In this document: piece after piece, positions 22,775 through 33,300 of the stretch | How the letters are laid out: each line of letters starts with the position of its first letter | How positions within the stretch are numbered: the first letter of the stretch is position 1 | DNA from: Triticum aestivum | Taxonomy: Eukaryota; Streptophyta; Magnoliopsida; Poales; Poaceae | NCBI RefSeq assembly: GCF_018294505.1 | Contig: NC_057807.1 | Coordinates: 141,784,461-141,848,460 of the forward strand | DNA length: 64,000 bases | Direction: 5' to 3' | Notes under the pieces: generated by a model | What the model was told of the DNA's origin: nothing | What the model saw: only the letters and a program-made list of their open reading frames with translations | Database searches by the model: none | Made by a program: the position numbers and the translations under genes

Positions 22775-23175
22775 ACTGTTCATCTCCACCCTCGACCTCC
22801 TCTAGCCTCCACCAGCGACTGTTCATCCACGGGCTCCTGTTCATCCAGCCTCCACCGCTCCTCCACTGGCTATTGTTCAACCAGCCCTCTCCAGAGGGTC
22901 CTGTTCAACCATCCCTCCACGGGCTACTGTTCATCCAGCCCTCCACTGGCTACTGTTCAACCAGCCATCCACCGGCTACTATTCAACCTTCCCTCCACGG
23001 GGTCCTGTTCATCCAGCCCTCCATGGGGTCCTATTCTTCCATGCCCAACCGACTCGATCGATCGGGGTCCTGTTCATCCAGCGGCAACACCACGGGGTCC
23101 TGTTCATCCAACCCCCACCGGGAATTGTTCATCCACCCCCCCCCCAACGACGCTCACTGTTCATCCAGAGGCAGC
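22775..23175. repeat. Minisatellite with CTGTTCATCCA core
   Basis: More than a dozen copies of a short motif (ctgttcatccagccctccac and close variants) occur at about 25-35-base spacing. After it come several copies of GCTCGGGTTCAGTTA up to about 23330. Confidence 0.7.
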
Positions 23176-23660
23176 ATCGATCGGCTTGAGTTAGTAGCAG
23201 TAGCGAAGGAATCGCTCGATCGGGTTCAGTTAACAGCCATCGATCGATCACTCGGGTTCAGTAATGTGTAGCCTGCAGTGCAATCGCTCGGGTTCAGTTA
23301 TGCGAATGCCTTGCTCGGGTTCAGTTAGAGCCCAATGCCTCGCACCCACGCACGTACGTGTACGAGAGAAACGCGCATCGCTCAGCCCCCGACCTCCCAC
23401 CGTAACCGGGAACTCCCCAAAATTTCCCTTGCCCTCGCTTCTACCATGGTTTTCTGTCATGATTTTTTGCAGCTGCGTCTCCGGCCCACCCAGGACGAAA
23501 ACCCATTTTCTATCATGATTTTTTTCATAGAATTTGGAGCCCACCACATCTATGATGATATCGGGTTTTGTCACAATTATCGTCATAGAAATGTCATAAG
23601 CATGACAGAAATTTTTTTGGTTCGGCCCAAAATGTCACGGATGTGTCTTTTTTTCTAGTG

Positions 23661-25108
23661 CAACACCACGTAAACAGCTCCTCCACACAAAGAACAAATA
23701 CTTTCAAACCAACGTAAGAGAGGGGTTGTCAATCCCTCACAGGTAAAAGGATAGGTAAAATTGTAGTAGATTGGATAACCATATCTCACGAGAACGCGAG
23801 ATAAAATAAATAAATAAAAATTACAGCAGGGTATTTTTGTGTTTTTGGATTAATAGATCTGAAAATAAAAGCAAATAAAAATAGATGTTGAAGGAAAATA
23901 TAATAAAGAAGAGACCCGAGGGCCATAGATTTCACTAGTGGCTTCTCTCGAGAAAGATAGTATAGTGTGGGTAAACAAATTACTGTTGGGCAATTGATAG
24001 AACTTCAAATAATCATGACGATATCCAGGAAATGATCATTATGTAGGCATCAAGTCAAAGATTAGTAGACCGACTCCTGCCTGCATCTACTACTATTACT
24101 CCACACATCAACCGCTATCCAGCATGCATCTAGTTATCCTTAATGGCAATAAGAATGATGACATGATGTAGACAAGATCTATTTATGTAGAAATATACCC
24201 CATCTTGTTATCCTTAATGGCAACGATATATACGTGTCGATTCCCCTTCTATCACTAGGATCAAGCCCCTTAAGATCGAACCCATCACAAAGCACGTCTT
24301 CCCATGGCAACAAAAATCGATCTAGTTGGCCTTACTGAACCAAAGATGTGAAGAAGAAATACGAGGCTATAAGTAATCATGCATATAAGAGATCAAAAGA
24401 CTCAAATAACTTTCATGCATAAAAACATAGATCTGATCATAAACTCAAAGTTCATCGGATCGCAACAAACACGCCGCAAAAAGAGTTACATCAAATAGAT
24501 CTCCAAGAGACCACTGTATTGAGAATCAAAAGAGAGAGAGAGGAACCCATCTAGCTACTAACTACGGACCAGTAGGTCTACAATGAACTACTCACGCATC
24601 ATCGGAGAGGCACCAATGAGGATGATGAACCCCTCCATGTTGGTGTCTAGATTGGATCTATGGTTTCTAGAACTTGCGGTGGCTGGAATTGATTTTCGTC
24701 GACTCCCCTATGTTTTCTAGAATATTGGGGTATTTATAGAGCAAAGAGGCGGTGCGGGAGGCCACCGAGGTGGGCACAACCCACCTGGGCGTGCCTGGGC
24801 CTCCAGGTGCACCCTGGTGGGTTGTGCTCCACTCGGAGCCCCCCTCAGGTGTTTTCTTGGCCCATTGAGTGTCTTCTGGTCCAGAAAAAATCACCAAAAT
24901 GTTTCGCTGCGTTTGGACGCGTTTGTTATTGATTTCATGCAAAGTAAAAAACAAGCAAAAAAAACAACAACTGACACTAGGCACTATGTCAATAGGTTAG
25001 TCCCAAAAAATGATGGAAAGTTGCTATAAAATGATTGTAAAACATCCAAGAATGATAATATAACAACATGGAACAATCCAAAATTATAGATACATTGGAG
25101 ATGTATCA
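23661..25108 (-). repeat. Athila-type LTR fragment (Sabrina-like, tentative)
   Basis: On the minus strand the LTR opens with TGATACATCTCCAATG at 25108 and runs to 23661, where CACTA 2 interrupts it. The TGATAC(A/G)TCTCC start and internal phrases fit the Sabrina/Wham group of Triticeae Athila-clade elements. Whether it was a solo LTR or part of a full element cannot be seen. The candidate duplication outside is gagct (25109-25113). Confidence 0.65.
24731..24739 (-). promoter_or_regulatory. TATA box of the Athila-type LTR
   Basis: The minus strand reads CTATAAATA, in the middle of the LTR after a GC-rich stretch. Confidence 0.5.
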
Positions 25109-25148
25109 GAGCTGGGATGGGCGTGGGGACAACAACCGCCGCGGCCAG

Positions 25149-25385
25149 CTAGTTCAGGGCCATGTCCCTGAGGCGCCATTCATCCTTATTTTCTATCTCG
25201 TCCGGCTCGAAGTCGATTTCACCAAACTGGAAGACTAGTGGCAGATGATCCTTCTGTGCGACGGTGTTGGTGGAGGTCCACAGGAGGGGAATGGGAGGCG
25301 AACAGTAAGGCCGCTCATATAAAATAGTGGCTTGGGCGCCATTAATGGTGAGGATGCGAGCAAGGCGGGCGACCATGGAAGTCAA
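25149..25385 (-). pseudogene. Partial ORF matching the one at 52334-52955
   Basis: The frame contains AQKDHLPLVFQFGEIDFEPD and continues ENKDEWRLRDMA before a stop. The right-hand copy has the same core with small changes. It is an unrecognised protein. The stop and the LTR insertion at 25108 truncate it. Confidence 0.5.
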
Positions 25386-25619
25386 AGGGCTCTCTGCCCA
25401 CTAAGACAACGCAGTGAATAGCTCGCATGATTCCCGATGAGCCTGTCCATTGGAGGGCAGCTTGCACGCCTCCTGGTCAGCCTGTGCAGCGGACTGCGCT
25501 CGCCTGCCTCCTGTCTACTCAAGCAGTTGTCCGCACGACACCTCCTAGCCATTAAAAGTGTGATGTGTGGTGTCACGTGAATGGTTAACAGAACACCCAT
25601 AATTTAAATTATATAAACA

Positions 25620-28170
25620 TTTGAGATGATAAGATGGTAGCTATTTATTTCAAAATGTGTTGTTGGTTGTAGATTAGAGTGCGCCTTCTCTCAAATTGGA
25701 CATGAAAAATACCACAGCATGTCGGGTGCCATTCCATGATAGCATGCCAAGTTTCATAATATTCAGATGAGTTTTGGACTTACTACAATTTAAAAACAAA
25801 GTATCTCAATGTTTTGCCGGCAAGCAAATGTGCCCTGGTGTTTGAAATTCTTTCCCATTTCTTGCATTGGACCTAAGCATGCACCCAGGATCACACATTT
25901 GATTTTTGAACCAATTTTGTTTGCACTGGAGCATGTGCATGTAGTTCAAATTTGAATTATGCACATAAAATTCCTACAAAACAAGGTTAATGTATAAAAA
26001 TGTCCTAACGAACCCCGAAAAATTCCAAATATTAACACGACACTCCTATCGCTCTATGTTTCCACTAGAACAAAATTTGAAAGCAAGAGGAGGCAACGAA
26101 TAACGTTTCATCCATGAAGGAGGTACATTCCCGACCGGAACCATGAGGCTTGTTTTGAGAAGCTCTCGTTTGTGAGAAGCTTATACCCAGACCTGCCCCA
26201 AATGGGACAATGTTTTTACCACAACATGTTGATGTCGTTCCATGATAGCATGCAAAGTTTCATGAATTTCAGACGAGTTTTGGATTTACTAGAATTGTAA
26301 AACCATGTATCTCAATGTTTGTGGCCAAGCAACGGTGCCCTGGTGTTGGAAATTCATTCCCGTTTCTTGCATGGGACCTAAGCATCCAACCAAGGAAACA
26401 CATTTGATTTTTCAACCCATTTATATGCACTGGAGCATGTGTCTGTAGTTCAAATTTGAATTATGCACATAAAATGCCTAGAAAACTTACTTAATGTATA
26501 AGGAACCCCGAAAAATTCCAAATTTTAGCACAACACTCTTGTTGTTCTATGTTGACACTAGAACAAATTTGAAAGCAAGAAGAGGCAGCGAATATCATTT
26601 CGTCCAGAAAGGTGACACGTTCCCTACCGAAACCATGAGGCTTGTTGTGAGAAGCTTGTACCCAAACCTGCCCCCAAATGGGACAATTTTTTCACCAGAA
26701 CATGTAGATGCCGTTCCATGATAGCATGCCAAGTTTCATGAATTTCAGACGACCTTTGGATTTACTAGAATTTTTAAACCATTTATCTCAATGTTTACGG
26801 CGATGCGATGGTGCCGAGGTGTTTGACATTCATTCCCATTTCTTGCATGGGACCTAAGCATGCAACCAAGGACACACATTTGAATTTTTAACCCATTTTT
26901 ATGCGCTGGAGCATGTGCATGTAGTTCAAATTTGAATTATGCATATAATTGCATTGAAAACTTAGTTAAGGTATAAAAATGTCCAAATGAACCCTGAAAA
27001 ATTCCAAATTATAACATAACTCTCCTGCTGTTTTATGTTGACACTAGAAAAAATTTGAAAGCAAGAAGAGGCAACAAACATCGTTTTGTCCACAAAGTAG
27101 ACACGTTCCCTACCGGAACCATGAGGCTTGTTGTGAGAAGCTCTAGTTTGTGAGAAGCTTATAACAAAACCTGCCCCAAATGGGATAATTTTTTTACCAC
27201 AACATGTTGAAGCCATTCCATGATAGCATGCCATGTTTCCTGAATTTCAGAAGAGTTTTGGAGTTACTAGAATTTTTAAACCATGTATCTCAATGTTTGC
27301 GGCCAAGCGATGGTGCCGAGGTGTTTGACATTCATTCCCATTTCTTGTAGGGGACCTAAGCATGCAACCAAGGACACACATTTGATTTTTCAACCCATTT
27401 TTGTGCACTGGAGCATGTGCATGTAGTTCAAATTTGAATTATGCACATAAATGCATAGAAAACTCAGTTAATGTATAAAAATGTCCAAATAAACCTTGAA
27501 AAATTCCAAAATTTAACACGACTCTCCTGTTGTTCTCAGTTTACACCAAAAAAATTGAAAGCAAGAAGAGGCAACGAACAATGTTTCGTCCACAAAGGTG
27601 ACACGTTCCCTACCGGAGCCATGAGGCTTGTTATGAGAAGCTCTGGTTTGTGAGAAGCTTATACCAAAATCTGCCCCAAATGTGACAATTTTTTTACCAC
27701 AACATGCTGATGCCATTCCATGATAGCATGCCAAGTTTCATGAATTTCAGATGAGTTTTAGATTTACTAGAATTTTCAAACCATGTATCTCAATGTTTAC
27801 GGCCAAGCAACGATGCTGAGGTGTTTGACATTCATTCCCATTTCTTGCATGGGACCTAATCATTCAACCAAGGACACACATTTGATTTTTCAACCCATTT
27901 TTATGCACTGGAGCATGTGCCCATAGTTCAAAATTGAATTATGCACATAAATTCCAAGAAAACTCAGTTAATGTATAAGAATGTCTAAACGAACCCCAAA
28001 AATTCTAAAATTTAACACGGCACTCCTGTTGTTCAATGTTGACACCAAAAAACTTTTGAAAGCAAGAAGAGGCAACGAATATCATTTCATCCACAAAGGT
28101 GACACGTTTCCTATCGGAACCATGAGGCTTCTTGTGAGAAGCTCTGGTTTGTGTGAAGCTTAAATCAAAG
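25620..28170. repeat. Tandem array of ~500-base units (left copy, about 5 units)
   Basis: The landmark GCATGCCAAGTTTCAT starts near 25742, 26248, 26724, 27226 and 27726, so periods are about 506, 476, 502 and 500. Most units carry the palindrome TTCAAATTTGAA, a TTCATTCCCATTTCTTG phrase and a CCATGAGGCTTGTTGTGAG phrase. The last unit is cut by the retrotransposon at 28171. Short ORFs in some units are lost in others. Confidence 0.85.
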
Positions 28171-29351
28171 TGACAGGATCGGAAACAGGGGTCTAGAGGG
28201 GGGGGTGATTAGACCCTCAACAGGTAAAAGTGGCAGTTTTTAAGTTCCTCAAGTTAAGGTGGACTTTTAGCACAAGTTTATGCATTCACAACACATTTCA
28301 AGCAAGCATGACAAGAGTATGAGCAGCAGAAAGAGTAAAGCATGCTAATTGCAAGAAAGTAAAGGGATGGGATTGCAGTGTGCAAACGCAATGAAGACGG
28401 AGATTTTTGGCATGGTTCCGATAGGTGGTGCTATCGTACATCCATGTTGATGGAGACTTCAACCCACGAAGGGTAATGATTGCGCGAGTCCACAGAGGGC
28501 TCCACCCACAAAGGGTCCACGAAGAAGCAACCTTGTCTATCCCATCATGGCCATCACCCATGAAGGATTTGCCTCACTCGGGTAGATCTTCACGAAGTAG
28601 GTGATCACCTTGCCCTTACAAACTTCTTGGTTCAACTCCATAATCTTGTCGGAGGCTCCCAAGCGACACCTAACCAATCTAGGAGACACCACTGTCCAAA
28701 AGGTAATAGATGTTGTGTTGATGATGAACTCCTTGCTCTTGTGCTTCAAATTATAGTCTCCCCAGCACTCAACTCTCTCTCACCGATTTGGATATGGTGG
28801 AAAGATGATTTGAGTGGAAAGTAACCTAGGGAAGGCTAGAAATCAAGAATCTTGTGGTAGGATTGCAATGTCTTGATCTCAACACATGAGTAGGCGGTTC
28901 TCTCTTAGAAAATGTAAGCTGGAAGTGTAGGCATGTTCTGATGGATCTCTCACATATGGAGATGGGGGTGGAGGGGTATATATAGCCTCCACACAAATTC
29001 CAACCATTACACACATTTGACCCAACTCGGTTAGACTGAATAGAAGGACACCGTCACACCGATTTAGTTCAAAATCTGAACATTAGGAATCTTGGTGGGA
29101 CCGACTGGAACAACTAGATGGGACCGATGTGCTAGGGCTTAGGGCAAACATCAACTCTGCGGCACCGATTGCATCAACTCAGTTATACCAAAGTAAAGCA
29201 ATAAGGCAACAGAGCGAATGTCAAGCAAACTCGGTGGGACCGATTGCATAATTTTGTGAGACCGAAATAATGCAACAAGTTACAGAGCATTTGCAAGGCC
29301 ATCTCGGTGAGATCAAGATCTGTATCGGTGTGACCGAAGTGTTAGGGTTTC
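28171..29351 (-). repeat. 3' LTR of the non-coding retrotransposon, distal piece
   Basis: It ends CCGATCCTGTCA on the minus strand at 28171. A TATATATA box lies at 28977-28984. Joined to 42578-42986 it makes about 1.59 kb with TG...CA termini. Confidence 0.65.
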
Positions 29352-30301
29352 TGTCGGTGTACTAGAGTAGGGGTACCCTAGTATCCCGAACTTGTGCACG
29401 GGCAGTTGCAGCACCCCGCGGCAAGGCTCGCCAGGTCACCGCCAAGATCCTCTGTGGCTCTTCAGAAGACAAGACCCCGGCAAGAGGAGCTTGCCGGGAA
29501 GCCATTCAAGAACGAGGTATTCAACCCGAGAAGACAAGGCCCCGGCAAGAGGAGCTTGTCGGGAAGGCCGACCAAGGCATCTCAAGAACACTTGCCGCGA
29601 CGCGCCACGCATCCCGGCAAGGCACGGCGAGCAACAAGCTCCCAGGTCCGGCAAGGTAGCGCCCGCGGCAAGATGCTTGCCGCGGCAAGCGGCCACTCCG
29701 CGCCCAGGCTCCAGCATGTCCACCAACGTGTCGCCCTGGGACCCTTCCTGGCACGCGTGGCGGAAGGCTATGCAGCCAGTGGTGCGCGGTGGCAAGCGGC
29801 ACTGACAGAAGGCCATCGTGGCGATCGGTGGCGCCCCTGACGGTCTCTTCTCGCACTGTTTAGATGACACAGACGGGCATTTATTGCCCTTGTCCCCTGT
29901 CGTCAGGGTTAGGTATGACACACTGTATCTACAGTAGAGGTAGCAGTACCTACCGCACTCTTTTTCCATTTTTACCCCTCTAGTCTACGTTGCCACCTGT
30001 CGGTGACCCCTTTAGCGTATAAAAGGAGGCCGGTGCGCAACGTAGAATGGGTTCGGCTCATTCGAAACACCAAGAACATTCTCACGCTCGGTCTGGTAGC
30101 GCCCGTCGCTCCCGAGCAAGAACTCAATACAATCCAACAAGCAGTAGTAGGAGTGTTATCTCTCCGGAGAGCTCCGAAGCTGGGTAAACTGCTCGTGTGC
30201 ACTGCCTCGATCCGCTCTTCATGCGACCTCCGCCCCCCTCCGAACCGAAAGGGGCTCGGTCCACCGGTCCCCATAGGTGTTCGTGGATCAGTTCCCCGAC
30301 A
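29352..30301 (+). repeat. 5' LTR of Tat element (950 bp)
   Basis: It begins TGTCGGTGTACTAGAG and ends GTTCCCCGACA. It contains repeated CCGGCAAG-type motifs in its first half and a TATA box at 30018. Confidence 0.93.
30018..30025 (+). promoter_or_regulatory. TATA box of 5' LTR (sense transcript)
   Basis: TATAAAAG lies about 280 bases before the LTR end. The same box is kept in the 3' LTR at 42289-42296. Confidence 0.75.
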
Positions 30302-30305
30302 TCTT

Positions 30306-30324
30306 TGGCGCGCCAGGTAGGGGG
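30306..30324 (+). other. Primer binding site of Tat element
   Basis: TGGCGCGCCAGGTAGGGGG lies four bases after the 5' LTR. The position and 5' TGG support priming by a tRNA 3' end. I cannot assign the tRNA with certainty. Confidence 0.65.
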
Positions 30325-30388
30325 CGTCGAGATCGTGTAAACGCGATCCGGCGTGCACGCGAGATAAATCTTCATCGTCTTCATCGAC

Positions 30389-33300
30389 ATGCCACCGAAG
30401 AAGAAGGCCTTGGAGGCAGCTGTTCCGTCTGCGTCGCTTCCACTGCCTCCGGAGCAAGCGGACGGTGGAGTAGACGCCGGCGGAAGAACGGGCGCCGACG
30501 AGGGAGCTCACAGTGCGGCCAAGTCCAAGGACAAGGCGGCACAAACCTCGGCGTCCGTACGCGCACTGTGCCCGTCTCAGGAGGCGCGGGACCAACAGCG
30601 TCATGGCGTTCGCAGCGCCATACGTCCGCTGGGCCAAGATCAAGCTGGTGGTTCGCGTGGCGTTCAAGACCAGCATGCACGCCAGCATGCTGGCCCTAGC
30701 GAAGTGTGGTCGCCTAGGCGGGATACTGCTCCTTCTAACATAGTTAGAAGTCCGAGCATATTTCGCTCCTCGCACCACTCGCCGCTGCCGCCCACGACGC
30801 CAGCAGAAGCCTTGGCGTGGGCCCAACTGCTTCTTGATTACCCTCCGACGGTGGACAAGACCGACGAGTGGAGGGCCACTATCAAGAGTCTCATCGGCTT
30901 CGCCAATGGCGACACTGCGCGGCAACCAAGCAATTCGCTGCCGCGGCAAGACTGCCGAACGCGAGTCGGTGGTGACAAGACCGATGGGGGTGCGACTTCC
31001 ATGCACACTCCACCACGAAGGCCAAGATCGCCGACTCGCCGGATCCACCCAGACAGCGGCTCCACCGCGTCATCGGATCCACGAGCTCGTCGCGATCAGC
31101 GTCAAGTTCTACATGAATGACAGCAAGAGGACGCTCGTACCCGCATTGAGCGTCAAAGAGAAGCGCGGCGTCAATCTGACCAGCGCGCTGGGCCTTCTGT
31201 TGACATGCATGCGCCAGGGGAACCAGGTGACTTGCCGTACGCGGTAGGTTGCCCTGCGTTCACCCATGAGCTGCGGCAAGTCCAGTGGCCCAGCAAGAAA
31301 AACTTCAAGCCAGATGTACCGGAGAAGTACGACGGCAAGTCGCATCCGTCGGAGTTCCTCGGCATCTACACCATCGCGGTGCAGGCTGCCAGGGGACGAG
31401 ACGACAAGATCCTTGCCAACTACTTCCCGCTGGTGCTCAAGCCCAACGTCAGATCCTGGCTCAAGCACTTGCCGGGCAACTCCATTTCTTCTTGGGCAGA
31501 TTTGTGCCATCAGTTTGTCGGCGCCTTTACAGGCGGCCACAAGCCACATGGCCAAGAGAGCGACCTTCATCTGCTCGCCCAGAAGGAAGGAGAGTCCCTG
31601 CGCAAGTACATTCAGAGATTCAGCCGTGTGCAGCACAACATCCCAGACGTCCACCCTGCCGCGGTCATCAGCGCGTTTCATCAGAACGTGCAAAACCGCA
31701 GGATGAGGGAGGAGATGGTGATGTGCAAGATCAGGGATGTCAGCGAGCTTTATGCCCTGGCCGACAAGTGTGCATGCACTGAAGAGGGATGGAGGCTCCC
31801 CGGAGAGAACACAGGAGCAGAAGGATCGGACAGTGAGGATGCTGCCCCGGCAAGGAAGGGCCAGCGGCGGAACAACAGAAGGAAGAAGGGCAAAGAAGTG
31901 CTAGCTGTTGAGCAGTCCGGCAACGGAGGTGGCGCCAAGGAAGCTAAAGCTGGTGGCTCCGGCAAGGAGAGCCAGACTGTGGCTACCGCCGACAAGCAAG
32001 ACAGCTCCGGCAAGCAGTACTGCAAGATCCACCGCACCAAGGGCCATGACCTCGAGAGTTGTAAGAAAGTTGAGCAGCTTGTTGAGCAGCAGAAGGCTGA
32101 ATACAAGCGGCGCGACAAGGAGAAAGCCCAGGAAGGTGTTGGAGGAGCCAGCAAGAAACGCCCCGGCCGGGGGCGATGCCGCGGCAAGGCCAAGGAGCGG
32201 CAAGGAGACAGACCTCCCCGCGGCCGCGACAAGGATGAAGACGACGACGACGACGAAGACATGGATGATGACGAGGCCGATGAGCAGGAATTTCAGAAAG
32301 CCACAGAGGTCCTGTGCGTTGACGGTGGTGCTTCCCTGCATGCTTCACACCGCCAACTCAAGCAGTGGATGCGCGAAGTTAATGCAGCTGAACCATCCAT
32401 GGAGTCACGCAGGCCTCTAAAATGGTCCAGCACACCTATCATCTTTGATATTGAGGATCACCCTGATCGCATAACTGCGGTCGGGTGCTTGCCGATGTTG
32501 GTTTCGCCAACTATCCGCAACCTCAAAGTCACGAAGATGCTAGTTGACGGCGGGGCCGGCTTGAATCTGATCTCCTCCGTGGTCCTCCAGAAACTCCAGA
32601 TCCCTGACAGCGAGCTCGAAGAAACCGGCCCGTTGCAAGGAATCAACCCGGGAAGGAGCAAGCTGAAGGGAAAGATCACGTTGCCGGTCACATTTGGCAG
32701 CGAGCTCAATTTCAGAACTGAGAGGGTCACTTTTGACGTGGCTGATATTCCATTGCCCTACAATGGGATCCTCGGCCGTCCTGCGCTCGCCAAGTTCATG
32801 GCAGCCTCTCATTATGCCTACAACGTACTCAAGATGCCAGGCCCGATAAGCGTCATCTCTGTCCCTGGCGACAAGAAAGATGCCCTTATCTGCGCCGACA
32901 AGATCTACCGGGAAGCAGCAGCCGCAGCCGATCGCAAGACACTTGCCGCTGAAGCTCCCGGGGGGAAGAAGAAGACCAAGTCCGGCAAGAGCTCTGATGC
33001 CCACTCCGGCAAGCGCACCTCTTCGGAGTGCTGCGCTACCGTCGAGGACGCACCATCGAGCTCCACCGGCAAGTGTAAGAAGACGATGGCAGCTCCACCA
33101 GAGACCAAGAAGGTGTCCGCCAAGGAGGACGGTACTGGTGGTACCTTCACCATCAGTGCCACTCTCGATCCTAAATAGGAAAGCACGCTCGTTGCTTTCC
33201 CGCGGGCGAATGTCGACGTGTTTGCATGGCAACCATCTGATATCCCCGGTGTTCCCAGGAAAGTGATTGAGCACCACCTAGCCGTTTGTCCTCATGCGCG

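Larger units (their letters stand above)
20397..23660. mobile_element. CACTA transposon, right-end segment (CACTA 2)
   Basis: The right terminus at 23660 reads outward as CACTAGAAAAAAAGACAC, a typical CACTA end. The segment has no convincing gene. It is built of repeats: a duplicated block, ~80-base units and a minisatellite. The left part was displaced by the chromovirus ending at 20396. Outside 23660 an LTR continues, so this CACTA inserted into that LTR, with caa (23661-23663) as the candidate 3-base duplication. Confidence 0.72.
25109..28170. mobile_element. Segment of an array-bearing DNA element (probably CACTA family shared with 44897-54438)
   Basis: The segment holds a gene remnant on the minus strand (25149-25385), a spacer (25386-25620) and about five ~500-base tandem units. 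The whole order reappears in inverted orientation at about 49050-52540. It is cut on the left by the Athila-type LTR and on the right by a retrotransposon at 28171. Assignment to CACTA is inferred from the right-hand copy. Confidence 0.5.

Noticed and set aside
22775..23175. CRISPR-like regular repeats
   Set aside because: Repeat length and spacing vary, spacers are not unique, and the DNA is from a plant nucleus. It is a minisatellite.
22253..23194. 313-codon plus-strand ORF in CACTA 2
   Set aside because: It is the translation of tandem repeats and a minisatellite. Two other frames are nearly as open.
25620..28170. Short ORFs of 70-90 codons repeated in ~500-base units
   Set aside because: Starts and frames differ between units and are lost by small indels, so coding is not supported.
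32540..33277. 245-codon minus-strand ORF over the Tat protease region
   Set aside because: It is a shadow of the gag-pol frame, which carries the recognised motifs.
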